From an uncultured Hyphomicrobiales bacterium (GTDB taxonomy: Bacteria; Pseudomonadota; Alphaproteobacteria; Rhizobiales; Beijerinckiaceae): DNA of 64,000 bases. The notes under the pieces were generated by a model that was given only the letters and a program-made list of their open reading frames with translations, did not search any database and was not told the DNA's origin. Made by a program: the position numbers and the translations under genes. The stretch lies in the NCBI GenBank assembly GCA_903931945.1, contig CAIZEI010000202.1:1-64000 (forward strand). Direction: 5' to 3'. Positions 19,612 through 27,933 of the stretch are shown piece by piece. The first letter of the stretch is position 1. Every line of letters begins with the position of its first letter.

Positions 19612-19956
19612 TCATTGTGCTGGGTCCAGGCAAACGATCGACGCCAGTCGCTCGTGTAGAATTTCAACGTCCGATTGCGGACGTTTTCCCGCGACCCGGG
19701 AGACGATCCGGCGTTTATCGACGGATTTTAGTCGATCAAGAATAATCGCGCCGTCTATGCCGCAATTGTCGGGCAAATCGATATGAAATGGCCATGTTTT
19801 TCGGCTGCGCGTAATGGGGCAAACCAGCACAAAGGATGAGCGAGTGTTATAAGGCGACACTGACATGACCAGCGCCGGCCGCCGTCCGCCGTGTTCATGG
19901 CCGAAGGCCGGCTCGAAATCGACCCAGACGAGATCGCCAGCGCAAAGGTTGTCCAT
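19612..19956 (-). CDS. mazF: MazF/PemK-type toxin (sequence-specific endoribonuclease)
   Basis: A 114 aa toxin of the MazF/PemK family. The fold-defining sequences are DLVWVDFEPAFGHEHGGRRPALVMS (conserved Gly/Arg/Arg/Pro), the central VCPITRS and a C-terminal RLKSVDKRRI. The ATG at 19956 follows AGGTGA closely; a GTG at 19962 overlapping the antitoxin stop is the alternative, so translation is coupled to the antitoxin. It lies between mazE and ilvC on the same strand. The toxin looks intact while the antitoxin is split (see next entries). Confidence 0.85.
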   Translation of the reverse strand: MDNLCAGDLVWVDFEPAFGHEHGGRRPALVMSVSPYNTRSSFVLVCPITRSRKTWPFHIDLPDNCGIDGAIILDRLKSVDKRRIVSRVAGKRPQSDVEILHERLASIVCLDPAQ

Positions 19957-19958
19957 GC

Positions 19959-20141
19959 TCACCTGGCTTTTTCATCCTCGTTGTAAGGTGGCCAAGGGGC
20001 TTCAGCGTTCGACCAATCTTCCAGCGGCGGCTGGTTCTCCCAGCCAATCCGGTCGCATTCGGCCAGCAGTTCCATCAACAAGGCATGCCCCTGCAAGGGC
20101 TCGACGACCTTGATCGGAACTTCGCCGTTCTCAACCGTCAC
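19959..20141 (-). CDS. C-terminal part of a MazE-type antitoxin (separate or frameshifted reading frame)
   Basis: A 60 aa frame starting at a GTG at 20141. It contains VTVENGEVPIKVV, the second half of the MazE swapped-hairpin domain, followed by a Trp/Pro/Asp-rich acidic tail like the toxin-wrapping tail of MazE. The first half of the domain is in the previous frame and stops at 20138, overlapping this start as GTGA. A GGGAGG sits 6-11 bases before the GTG, so independent initiation is possible. A 1-base deletion in an original single gene is the other explanation. Confidence 0.65.
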   Translation of the reverse strand: MTVENGEVPIKVVEPLQGHALLMELLAECDRIGWENQPPLEDWSNAEAPWPPYNEDEKAR

Positions 20142-20239
20142 ATCGACCTCCCGACCTGACTTAGGCCGAGTTCGGCGACGATGGCTTTAGGCAGAGGCAG
20201 GGCGGCGCTATTGCCCCATTTGGCGACCTGGACTCGCAT
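20138..20239 (-). CDS. mazE: N-terminal part of a MazE-type antitoxin (short frame)
   Basis: A 33 aa frame with the AbrB/MazE DNA-binding start MRVQVAKWGNSAALPLPKAI and the usual VAELGL. It then leaves the family pattern at SQVGRSM and stops. The expected continuation (a Gly-Arg-Glu-Val-Asp-Val-Thr-Val stretch) is found in the next frame. The ATG has AGGAG eight bases upstream. It is too short to appear as a normal gene call but its family resemblance is strong. Confidence 0.65.
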   Translation of the reverse strand: MRVQVAKWGNSAALPLPKAIVAELGLSQVGRSM

Positions 20240-20283
20240 GGCCGGACTCCTGTAGAGCCAATGTTATCTTTTGCGACGGAAAT

Positions 20284-20853
20284 CTACATCCCCGCCGCGC
20301 CGCGCGTGATGGCCGCGACCCCGGTGCGCGAGACTTCCACCAGCCCGATGGGGCGCATCAGTTCGACGAAATCATTGATCTTTCCGGGCGCGCCGGTCAG
20401 CTCAAAGATGAAGCTCTCGATTGTGGCGTCGATGACCCGGGCCTTGAAGGCTTCGGCGAGACGCATGGCTTCCATGCGGTTATCGCCCCTGCTTCGCACC
20501 TTGACCATCGCGAGTTCGCGTTCGATGGCGCGGCCATGGAGTGTGAGGTCGGTGACCCGATGGATCGGCACGAGGCGCTCGAGTTGATGGGTGATTTGCT
20601 CGATGGCCTCGGGCGGGCCGGAGGTGACGATGGTGATGCGCGACAGGCTCTCGGCGTGCGCAACCTCTGCAACCGTCAGGCTCTCGATATTGTAGCCGCG
20701 TCCGGAAAAGAGACCGACCACGCGGGCAAGAACCCCGGGCTCGTTATCGACGAGCACGGACAGCGTGTGGCTCTCGCTGTTGGATTTGCCCAGAGCCGAG
20801 GAATAGGGCGAGGGCGGGATGACAGGGGCTGGGGCATGGGTCGGGGCGTTCAT
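20284..20853 (-). CDS. ilvH: Acetolactate synthase small (regulatory) subunit
   Basis: The ACT-domain subunit that activates and confers valine feedback inhibition on the large subunit IlvI. The N-terminal ACT domain is HTLSVLVDNEPGVLARVVGLFSGRGYNIESL, followed by the C-terminal domain with RELAMVKVR and ELTGAPGKINDFVELMRP. The ATG at 20853 has AAGGAA at good distance, giving 189 aa. An in-frame codon at 20874 is less likely. It lies between vapC upstream and mazE downstream on the same strand. Confidence 0.96.
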   Translation of the reverse strand: MNAPTHAPAPVIPPSPYSSALGKSNSESHTLSVLVDNEPGVLARVVGLFSGRGYNIESLTVAEVAHAESLSRITIVTSGPPEAIEQITHQLERLVPIHRVTDLTLHGRAIERELAMVKVRSRGDNRMEAMRLAEAFKARVIDATIESFIFELTGAPGKINDFVELMRPIGLVEVSRTGVAAITRGAAGM

Positions 20854-20873
20854 GGGTATTTCCTTCGATTGCA

Positions 20874-21278
20874 TCAGGCGGGAGAGCGCACAGGGATGTG
20901 TGGTGAAACGCGAGCGGCGGATTTGACAAAGTCGGGATCAAAAGTGCCAAGTGAATCGGCTTTGGACGCCAGAGCGAGGTGCAACGCATCTGCGAAATCA
21001 AGGCCGGAACGGCGCCAGCCAATCGCGCGCTCGACGATATCAGGCTCCGCGAGCCGAACATTCGCGAGCCCTCGAAGCTGGTCGAACGCATCCATGATCG
21101 AGGCGCTGGAGTGCTTGTAGACGCGCCGAAGCACCCATTCGCATTCCAGCATCACCGTTGTGGTTATGTATATCTCCTCTTCGCGAATGACCCTTGAGGC
21201 GATCGCGAATTCCGCGTCATTGTCCTGCAGGAGGAACCGGACGACGAGATTCGTGTCAATCGAAATCACTTTTGCCAT
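20874..21278 (-). CDS. vapC: VapC-type PIN-domain toxin
   Basis: A 134 aa PIN-domain ribonuclease. The acidic metal site is seen as Asp8 in SIDTNLVVRFLLQDN, Glu in MLECEWVL, Asp in LDFADALHLALA and Asp in TFDPDF. Its start overlaps the end of the antitoxin gene by 13 bp, the usual coupling. It is co-directional with, and ends 20 bp before, ilvH. The length is normal and all acidic residues are present, so it is likely functional. Confidence 0.9.
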   Translation of the reverse strand: MAKVISIDTNLVVRFLLQDNDAEFAIASRVIREEEIYITTTVMLECEWVLRRVYKHSSASIMDAFDQLRGLANVRLAEPDIVERAIGWRRSGLDFADALHLALASKADSLGTFDPDFVKSAARVSPHIPVRSPA

Positions 21279-21535
21279 TCCCGACGAAAGGACTCGGTCA
21301 ACTCTCGATCAATGTCCTCGAGCGTCTTTGGCGGCTCGTTATATTTCAGGCAACCTGCGACGCGATCAACTTCCTCGCTGGTCGGCAAACGACGCGGCGG
21401 GATTTTTCTACGCAGGGTGACGCTATCCTCGCCCTGCAGAATCTCAAGGTCCGTGCCCTCCGGCCAATGGAGCGCGTCTCGCACCGGCTTCGGGAGCACC
21501 ACTTGCCCCTTGCTGGAAAGCCTGGTCGCAGGCAT
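21266..21535 (-). CDS. vapB: VapB-type AbrB/SpoVT-fold antitoxin
   Basis: An 89 aa antitoxin with the AbrB DNA-binding domain MPATRLSSKGQVVLPKPVRDAL and an acidic, toxin-binding C-terminus ending in TESFRREWQK. The ATG at 21535 has AAAGGA at good distance. It pairs with the overlapping vapC and lies 77 bp downstream of the ilvI stop codon. The module sits where ilvI and ilvH are normally adjacent. Confidence 0.88.
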   Translation of the reverse strand: MPATRLSSKGQVVLPKPVRDALHWPEGTDLEILQGEDSVTLRRKIPPRRLPTSEEVDRVAGCLKYNEPPKTLEDIDRELTESFRREWQK

Positions 21536-21612
21536 GATATTATCCTTTATTTGCAGAGGTAAGACTACCGTCTTACCAACGGGCCGACAACGCCCGGCGC
21601 TGGACGCGCTCC

Positions 21613-23385
21613 TCACACCAGCGCCTTGCCCTTTTCATCGATGATGGCGCCGATATCGACGCCGGCGTCATCGCCAAGCTCGGCCAGGATCATGTCGTTA
21701 TGCGCCTTGCCCGACGGGATCATCGGGAAGCAATTTTCTTCAGCTTCCACCCGGCAATCGAAGATCACCGTGTTGGGCGTATCGATCATTTCCCTGATGG
21801 CGCGATCGAGATCGGCGGGGTCCGAACAACGGATGCCATGCGCGCCATAGGCTTCGGCCAGCTTGACGAAATCGGGCAGCGAATCCGTGTAGCTCTCCGC
21901 ATATCGCCCGCCGTGCAACAATTCCTGCCACTGCCGCACCATGCCCATATACTGGTTGTTCAGAATGAAAATCTTGATCGGCGTGCGATATTGCCGGGCC
22001 GTCGACATCTCCTGAATGTTCATCAGAATAGAGGCATCGCCCGCGATATCGATGACAAGGGCTTGAGGATGCGCCATCTGCACGCCAATGGCTGCGGGCA
22101 GGCCATAACCCATCGTGCCGAGTCCGCCCGACGTCATCCAGCGGTTGGGTTCGTCGAAATGAAAATATTGCGCAGCCCACATCTGGTGCTGGCCGACTTC
22201 GGTCGTAATGTAGGTGTCGCGCCCTTTTGTCAGTTCATAGAGGCGCTGGATTGCATATTGCGGTTTGATCGTGGTTTTTGAAGCCCGGTAGGCGAGCGAT
22301 TTGCGTGCGCGCCACACATCGATCTGCTTCCACCAGTCCGCAAGCGCAGCCTTGTCAACGCTCGCGCCGCTCGCCTTCCAGACACGCAGAAGGTCCTCAA
22401 GCACCAGCGCGCAATCGCCGATGATGGGCAGATCGACGCGCACATTCTTGTTGATGGAGGAGGGGTCGATATCAATATGGATTTTCTTCGAGCCCGGCGA
22501 GAAAGCATCGAGGCGACCGGTGATGCGATCATCGAAACGCGCGCCGACGCAGATCATCAGATCGCAATCGTGCATGACGTGATTGGCCTCGTATGTGCCG
22601 TGCATTCCGAGCATCCCGAGCCAGTTTTTGCCTGAAGCGGGATAGGCGCCCAGACCCATGAGGGTTGATGTGATCGGAAAACCCGTCAGGGCGACGAGTT
22701 CGCGGATCAGTTCAGAGGCCTTCGGGCCTGAATTGATAATGCCGCCGCCGGTATAGAAAACCGCCTTTTTCGCCTTCGCCATGAGGGCTGCGGCGTCCTC
22801 GATCCTGCCCGCATCGCCCTTCAGCTGGGGCTGGTAGGTTTTGTGGCGGGAAATCACCGGCATTTCATATTCGCCGGTGGCGAATTGAATGTCCTTGGGC
22901 AGATCGACCACGACCGGGCCGGGCCGACCGGACCGCGCAACATAGAAAGCTTCGTGCAGGATGCGCGGCAAGTCCTCGATATTGCGCACGAGGTAATTGT
23001 GCTTGGTGCAATGCCGCGTGATGCCAACGGTGTCGCATTCCTGGAAGGCGTCCGAGCCGATCAGATGCGTCGGCACCTGCCCCGTGAAACACACAAGCGG
23101 GATCGAATCCATCAGGGCGTCGGTGAGGCCCGTGACGGCGTTGGTCGCGCCTGGACCGGAGGTGACGAGCAGCACGCCAACCTTGCCGGTCGAGCGCGCA
23201 TAGCCTTCGGCCGCGTGGGCGGCGCCGCCCTCCTGCCGCACCAGAACATGGCGCACGGCGTTCTGCTGGTAGATCGCGTCATAGATCGGCAAAACCGCGC
23301 CGCCGGGATAGCCGAACACCGTGTCGACGCCCTGATCCTTCATGGCTTCGACCACCATTTCCGCGCCGGTCATTTGCTTCGGCAT
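21613..23385 (-). CDS. ilvI: Acetolactate synthase large (catalytic) subunit
   Basis: Thiamine-diphosphate enzyme that condenses pyruvate with pyruvate or 2-oxobutyrate, the first common step to Val, Leu and Ile. The 590 aa length is typical. The cofactor-activating Glu is in VRQEGGAAHAAEGYAR, the glycine-rich start is TVFGYPGGAVLPIYD, and the ThDP/Mg motif is IAGDASILMNIQE. The ATG at 23385 has GGAG upstream. It follows an attenuator with an Ile/Val-rich leader peptide, so translation of that peptide probably controls it. Confidence 0.97.
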   Translation of the reverse strand: MPKQMTGAEMVVEAMKDQGVDTVFGYPGGAVLPIYDAIYQQNAVRHVLVRQEGGAAHAAEGYARSTGKVGVLLVTSGPGATNAVTGLTDALMDSIPLVCFTGQVPTHLIGSDAFQECDTVGITRHCTKHNYLVRNIEDLPRILHEAFYVARSGRPGPVVVDLPKDIQFATGEYEMPVISRHKTYQPQLKGDAGRIEDAAALMAKAKKAVFYTGGGIINSGPKASELIRELVALTGFPITSTLMGLGAYPASGKNWLGMLGMHGTYEANHVMHDCDLMICVGARFDDRITGRLDAFSPGSKKIHIDIDPSSINKNVRVDLPIIGDCALVLEDLLRVWKASGASVDKAALADWWKQIDVWRARKSLAYRASKTTIKPQYAIQRLYELTKGRDTYITTEVGQHQMWAAQYFHFDEPNRWMTSGGLGTMGYGLPAAIGVQMAHPQALVIDIAGDASILMNIQEMSTARQYRTPIKIFILNNQYMGMVRQWQELLHGGRYAESYTDSLPDFVKLAEAYGAHGIRCSDPADLDRAIREMIDTPNTVIFDCRVEAEENCFPMIPSGKAHNDMILAELGDDAGVDIGAIIDEKGKALV

Positions 23386-23430
23386 TGTCTGACTCCGTCT
23401 GGTCTTTCGTTACGGGGGGAATTCCGGGCA

Positions 23431-23455
23431 ATAAAAAAGGCCCACTCGGGGGCCT
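23431..23455 (-). terminator. Attenuator terminator upstream of ilvI
   Basis: On the minus strand AGGCCC and GGGCCT form a 6 bp GC-rich stem with a 6-base loop, followed directly by TTTTTT. It lies between the leader peptide and ilvI, the position of a classical attenuator. An alternative partner for its arm, an upstream GGCCCCCG copy, lies about 30 bases earlier in the transcript. Confidence 0.8.
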
Positions 23456-23485
23456 GTGTCAGCGCCAATGGCGAGATGCGGGGGC

Positions 23486-23545
23486 CTATCCCCGTCCCGT
23501 CTCTGGCGCTGTCCGTACTACGATAATCTTCGCGCGCATGCGCAT
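23486..23545 (-). CDS. ilv leader peptide with tandem Ile-Ile-Val-Val codons
   Basis: A 19-codon frame reading MRMRAKIIVVRTAPETGRG. The four consecutive codons ATT ATC GTA GTA are the regulatory amino acids of the downstream ilvI/ilvH/ilvC genes. The first ATG touches GGAG, and the second (23539) has it at better spacing. The segment CAGCGCCA within the peptide region can pair with TGGCGCTG (about 23458-23470), giving the alternative hairpin to the terminator. This is a textbook ribosome-stalling attenuator layout. Confidence 0.82.
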   Translation of the reverse strand: MRMRAKIIVVRTAPETGRG

Positions 23546-23699
23546 CTCCAATAATTGACCGGCATTGTTAATCCGGTCAGAGAGGGGCGTCAAGAGCCGG
23601 TTTCGGGGAGCGGGTTGCAGGGATTGTCACTGGCGACCTTGCGAGACTGCCCGTCACGTTCTAACGTGGGCGACAGAATTCATCCGGGGGGAGAAAATC

Positions 23700-24638
23700 T
23701 TGCGAACACCGATCGTTGCTCTGGCTCTGGCGCTGTCTCTTGCACCCTTGGCGTCCTTTGCCGCCGACAAACCCGACTGGGCTTTTCCTGTGACCGACAA
23801 GGTCCAGCCCCCGTCCAAAGACGACCCGGCTGCGCTGAGAACGGGGCCTGACAGTCCGCTCAAACTGACGCGCGCGCAGATCGACGATCTGTTCGGTCCG
23901 CCGGACTGGCGACCGGAAATGCATCCCCCCATGCCGCAGGTTGTCGCGCATGGCCGCGCGCCAAATGTGCGGGCCTGCGGGTCCTGTCATTTGCCCACGG
24001 GCAACGGCCATGACGAATCCGCCTATGTCGCGGGCCTGCCCGCCGCCTATTTTATTCGCCAGATGCAGGATTTCAAAAGCGGCGCGCGCAAGGGTTCAGG
24101 CTCGATGACGGCAATCGGCAAGGATATTTCCGACGAGGAAATCAAATCCGCCGCTGATTATTTTGCATCCGTTACGCCGCGCAAATGGGTTCGCGTGGTC
24201 GAAACCGATACCGTGCCCAAGACCTACATTGCGGGCGGCAACAAACGCCTGGCGCATCCTGATGGCGGGAGCGAGCCGATCGGTCAACGCATCATCGAAA
24301 TTCCGGAAGATGAAAACCTCGTGCTGAACCGCGATCCGCTGAAGGGCTTTGTCGCCTATGTTCCCAAAGGCGCCCTTGGCAAGGGCGAAGCGCTATCGAA
24401 CGGCGGGGATGGCAAGACGGTCGCTTGCACAATCTGTCATGGTCCAGGCCTGACGGGTCTGGCCGACATCCCGCCTCTGGCCGGGCGCACGCCGAATTAT
24501 CTTGTCCGCCAGCTGTTCATGATCCAGAGCGGCGAACGCGCTGGCCCTTCCTCGCCGTTGATGGCGCAGGTGGTCGCAAAGCTTTCGGTCGAAGATATGC
24601 TCGATCTGGCTGCCTACGCCGCGTCCTTGACGCCGTGA
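23700..24638 (+). CDS. Exported dihaem c-type cytochrome
   Basis: A periplasmic electron carrier with two haem c sites, CGSCH (about residues 93-97) and CTICH (about 243-247), each in a class-I cytochrome c-like domain with LAAYAASL-type C-terminal helices. A TTG at 23700 with GGGGGAG upstream gives 312 aa starting directly with the signal peptide MRTPIVALALALSLAPLASFA. The longer frame from 23565 has no signal at its start. It resembles cytochrome c4/c553-like proteins annotated in alcohol or sulfur oxidation, but no partner dehydrogenase is adjacent. It is divergent from ilvI and convergent with rlpA. Confidence 0.85.
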   Translation: MRTPIVALALALSLAPLASFAADKPDWAFPVTDKVQPPSKDDPAALRTGPDSPLKLTRAQIDDLFGPPDWRPEMHPPMPQVVAHGRAPNVRACGSCHLPTGNGHDESAYVAGLPAAYFIRQMQDFKSGARKGSGSMTAIGKDISDEEIKSAADYFASVTPRKWVRVVETDTVPKTYIAGGNKRLAHPDGGSEPIGQRIIEIPEDENLVLNRDPLKGFVAYVPKGALGKGEALSNGGDGKTVACTICHGPGLTGLADIPPLAGRTPNYLVRQLFMIQSGERAGPSSPLMAQVVAKLSVEDMLDLAAYAASLTP

Positions 24639-24657
24639 GCCGGTTTTAAAGGATATA

Positions 24658-24684
24658 CCCCCGGCCCGCACGGGCGAGCCGGGG
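24658..24684. terminator. Possible hairpin terminator between convergent genes
   Basis: CCCCGGC at 24659-24665 pairs with GCCGGGG at 24678-24684, with an inner CCG/CGG. It lies between the cytochrome c and rlpA stop codons. No clean T-run follows on either strand, so the call is weak. Confidence 0.4.
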
Positions 24685-24692
24685 TTCCTGCG

Positions 24693-25175
24693 TTAAAGGC
24701 CCGCGACGCGATAGCTGACCCGCGCGGTTCCCGAATGAAGCATACCGAGCGCGCGCGCCGCGCCGCGCGACAGGTCGAGCGAACGTCCAGTCGAGGCAGC
24801 GGGGCCGCGATCGTTGACCCGCACAATGACGCTGCGGCCATTGGCGCTGACGAGAAGCCGAGTTCCCAGCGGCAGGCTACGATGCGCTGCGGTCAACGCG
24901 TCGGGCCGGAATAATTCGCCCGAAGCTGTGTGTCGCGCCAGATGTTCGCCGCCGCCATACCAGGAGGCGCGTGTTGTGCCGCCGGCGCCCGAAACGCGTC
25001 GCGCAGCGCTTGCCAGGGGCGGAGCCTTCACGCCAGAGGCGGCAATATTTGGCGCCAGCGAACTGGCGACAGGCCCGCCGGTTGTTCTGAAAAAATCCGC
25101 CAGCGATTCATCGGCCTTGGCATAAGATGTTGCGACGCAAACAAGGGCTATAGATGTGAGTGTGCGAAACTTCAA
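24693..25175 (-). CDS. rlpA: RlpA-like double-psi beta-barrel protein (septal lytic transglycosylase family)
   Basis: An exported 160 aa protein whose C-terminal 90 residues are the RlpA double-psi beta-barrel. It shows ASWYGGGEHLARHTASGE, the core ALTAAHRSLPLGTRLLV and VRVNDRGP, then the family end LDLSRGAARALGM. RlpA proteins cleave denuded glycan or act as rare lipoproteins at the septum. The N-terminus has a signal peptide ending near SYAKA. There is no SPOR domain, which is common for short alphaproteobacterial members. It is convergent with the cytochrome gene. Confidence 0.87.
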   Translation of the reverse strand: MKFRTLTSIALVCVATSYAKADESLADFFRTTGGPVASSLAPNIAASGVKAPPLASAARRVSGAGGTTRASWYGGGEHLARHTASGELFRPDALTAAHRSLPLGTRLLVSANGRSVIVRVNDRGPAASTGRSLDLSRGAARALGMLHSGTARVSYRVAGL

Positions 25176-25355
25176 AACGAATACCTCTGATCTGTTTGGG
25201 GGTGTGAGCGCAGCAAATTGCTGTTCAACTCGTGGGGATGGTTTTAAAAACGAAATGGGGCGATAAAAAGGTCAATAAATACTTATTTATCAATTTAAAT
25301 TGAATATATAAAATAATCTATATTTAATTGTGTCGAAATTGTGACGCTTGCCGCG

Positions 25356-26165
25356 TTAGCCCCGGTCGCCTGTCACTTTGCCGAGCAACACATTGCCGAG
25401 CCCGGCCAGGACGAAAACCACAATCAACAGGCCGTACAGCGAGGGAATGTCGAAATGCGAATAGATCTGCATCACCATCGAGCCCAGACCATGATTGGAA
25501 AGGCGGGTTTCCGCCAGCAACGCGGTGATAACCGCTGTGCCGAAGCCAAGCCTGACGCCATTCAGCACAGGCGCGCGCATGGCTGGCAGGTAGATTTTCA
25601 GAGCCATTTGCCAGGTTGTCGCGCGAAAGCTGCGTCCGACCCGGATCAACACAGGATCGATGCCGCGCATTCCCGCCGCCGTTGACAGCGCGACTGTGAA
25701 AAAACACGACAAGGCGCCAAGCGCGATCTTCGAGGCGACGCCGACGCCAAACCACATGATCATAACGGGAAAAAAGATAATGCGCGGCGTTGGCGCGAGA
25801 TAATAGACATAGGGTTCATAGGCGCGCGACAGGAACCGGTTTGCGCCCAGCGCGATGCCGACGACAACGCCGGCTGCTCCGCCGATGGCCAGAGACGCTG
25901 CGACTTCCCAGGCGGTCACTTCAAGGTTGGCGTAAAAAGCGGGATTGATCAGTAATCGTCCAATGGCCGCAAAAATCGCCAGCAGCGACGGCACGACATC
26001 GTGCAACAGGAGGCCAGACCGCGAGACGGATTCCCAGATCGTCGCGGCGGCGACAACAAAGCCGATGCGGATCGCGTGGGTTGCGCGAATGGAGACGCGC
26101 CCCTTCGCCCCCCAGCTTGTGGTCGCGGTCAGAGGCCGGTCCCCTATCTTGCCGGTTGCAGCCAT
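25356..26165 (-). CDS. ABC transporter permease, NitT/TauT family (second permease)
   Basis: A 269 aa membrane permease of the SsuC-like family with about six hydrophobic segments and the ATPase-contacting loop TAAGMRGIDPVLIRVGRSFRATT. Its start overlaps the end of the first permease gene by 22 bp. Two different permease genes with a single ATPase gene suggest a heterodimeric channel. It is the last gene of the three-gene set; a 180 bp AT-rich stretch without genes separates it from rlpA. Confidence 0.87.
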   Translation of the reverse strand: MAATGKIGDRPLTATTSWGAKGRVSIRATHAIRIGFVVAAATIWESVSRSGLLLHDVVPSLLAIFAAIGRLLINPAFYANLEVTAWEVAASLAIGGAAGVVVGIALGANRFLSRAYEPYVYYLAPTPRIIFFPVMIMWFGVGVASKIALGALSCFFTVALSTAAGMRGIDPVLIRVGRSFRATTWQMALKIYLPAMRAPVLNGVRLGFGTAVITALLAETRLSNHGLGSMVMQIYSHFDIPSLYGLLIVVFVLAGLGNVLLGKVTGDRG

Positions 26166-26911
26166 GATTCCAACCGCTCCAGCGCGACGAAAAAGATCAC
26201 GCTCACCATCACGACAAAGCCGATGGCCGCATAGGTGCCTGGCAGATCGTAGCGCTCCGCCAGATCGTTGATGAGCTGGCCAAGTCCGCCCAGATTGATC
26301 AGGAATTCAATGCCGACCACACTGATGAGCACAAAGGTCCAGCTCAGCCGCACGCCGGTGAAAATCAGCGGCAGGGCGGAGGGAAGCAGGATTTTCCAGA
26401 ACATCTGACGATCGCTCATTTTCAGGCTTTTGCCGACGTTGATGAGCACCTGCCGCGTCCCTGCGAAGCCCTCGGTCGTCTTGAGGATCATCGGGGCGAG
26501 GCCGGTGATCGCCGACATCACAATGACCGTTGTGGCGGAGCGACCGAACATCACGAGAAACAACGGAAACGCCAGCACCAGCGGCGCGGCGGCGGCGGCG
26601 GCGACCCAATCCTCAATGGCGGCGCGCAGCGTGCGCCAGCGATAGAGCGCAGCGCCAATCGGCACGCCGATCAGGATGGTGAAAAAACCGGAGACCAGGA
26701 CTTCGAACGCCGTCTCCCATGTGCGCGCCAGAACGTCTTCTTCGTCGATAATGCGCCCAAAGCTGAGCAGAACCTCGCTTGGCGGCGGCACAATGAACCG
26801 GTTGATGAGGCCAACGCGCAGCAGTCCTTCGAGCCCCAGCATCACAGCCACGATTGTGCCCGCACCCACAGCGATTGGCAGCGCGCGCCCGGCTTTGCGG
26901 CCCTCAGCCAT
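26144..26911 (-). CDS. ABC transporter permease, NitT/TauT family (first permease)
   Basis: A membrane permease of about 255 aa starting at the ATG at 26911, which overlaps the end of the ATPase gene by 8 bp. The EAA-like loop is seen as GTRQVLINVGKSLKMSDRQM. The frame is open further upstream to 27064 but lies inside the ATPase gene there. It differs clearly in sequence from the second permease. It is likely translated in a coupled way with both neighbours. Confidence 0.87.
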   Translation of the reverse strand: MAEGRKAGRALPIAVGAGTIVAVMLGLEGLLRVGLINRFIVPPPSEVLLSFGRIIDEEDVLARTWETAFEVLVSGFFTILIGVPIGAALYRWRTLRAAIEDWVAAAAAAPLVLAFPLFLVMFGRSATTVIVMSAITGLAPMILKTTEGFAGTRQVLINVGKSLKMSDRQMFWKILLPSALPLIFTGVRLSWTFVLISVVGIEFLINLGGLGQLINDLAERYDLPGTYAAIGFVVMVSVIFFVALERLESWLQPAR

Positions 26912-27851
26912 GACCGCGCGCGCCTCGCGTGCGTTGCTCGGTGTCGGCCATGCCCCGTGTCGCCTCTTCGCGCAGGTCCGCCCAGATTTCAGCGACATAG
27001 TGTCCAAACGCGTCGCTTGAAACAACATCGGACGTGCGTGGTCGCGGCAGATCGATATTGACAATGCGCTTCACCCTGCCTGGCCGGTAGGTCATCACGA
27101 CGATGCGGTCTGAAAGCTGGACAGCCTCAGTGAGATTGTGCGTGATCAGGAGCGTTGTCTGTTGCAATTCCTGCTGAATCTGGGTGATCTTGTCGCCGAG
27201 CAGCAATCGGGTCTGTTCATCGAGCGCGGCGAAGGGCTCGTCCATCAACAGGATATGCGGTTTCGACACGAGAGTGCGCGCAATCGAGACACGCTGCTTC
27301 ATGCCGCCGGAGAGTTCCGAAGGCATACGCTTTTCAAACCCGGCGAGCCCGACCAGTTCAATGAAATGGCGGGCCTGCTCCGTGCGGATGGCTTTGGGAA
27401 GCCCCATCAGCTCCAGTGGAAACGCCACATTGTCCAGCACGTTGCGCCAGGGGAAGGTGGATTCCTCCTGAAACACCATGCCGATCGCAGGGTGCGGACC
27501 CGCAACGCGGTCGCCCTCGACCAGCACATTGCCGTTATAATCATCGAGCAATCCGCCGATAATGTTGAACAAGGTGGATTTGCCGCAGCCAGACGGGCCA
27601 ATCACCGCGACAAATTCGCCGGGATGAACATCAAATGAGACGTGATCGACTGCAACGACGGCGCCTTCGCCTTCGCCAAACCGTTTGAAGACCTTGTCGA
27701 TTTGCAATTGCGGTCGCGCCTGAGCCACCGCTGCGGGCGCAAGAGCATTTCGAACTTCAGGCATTGGCGCGGCGTTTCCCGTTCTCTTGAATCCCGGCGT
27801 TGCTTGCGAGCCGTTCCGCGTTGCGAGCAGCGTATTATTTGAAAACGGCAA
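26904..27851 (-). CDS. ABC transporter ATP-binding protein, NitT/TauT family
   Basis: ATPase subunit for the two permeases downstream. Walker A is GPSGCGKST, the signature is LSGGMKQR, Walker B is [12 protein letters not shown] and the switch His is in LITHNLTEA. The full frame starts with a TTG at 27851 preceded by GGGGA; an ATG at 27764 is an alternative that removes 29 poorly conserved residues. The SsuA-like binding-protein gene lies about 2 kb away on the other strand and may be its partner. No substrate is evident. Confidence 0.9.
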   Translation of the reverse strand: MPFSNNTLLATRNGSQATPGFKRTGNAAPMPEVRNALAPAAVAQARPQLQIDKVFKRFGEGEGAVVAVDHVSFDVHPGEFVAVIGPSGCGKSTLFNIIGGLLDDYNGNVLVEGDRVAGPHPAIGMVFQEESTFPWRNVLDNVAFPLELMGLPKAIRTEQARHFIELVGLAGFEKRMPSELSGGMKQRVSIARTLVSKPHILLMDEPFAALDEQTRLLLGDKITQIQQELQQTTLLITHNLTEAVQLSDRIVVMTYRPGRVKRIVNIDLPRPRTSDVVSSDAFGHYVAEIWADLREEATRGMADTEQRTRGARGHG

Positions 27852-27933
27852 GTTTTCCCCGAGGCAGAGCTAGCGGGGCGCGGGCGGCTTTGTCAACGGC
27901 GGCAGACGTGCGGGCCTCGTGCAGCCCGCCTGC

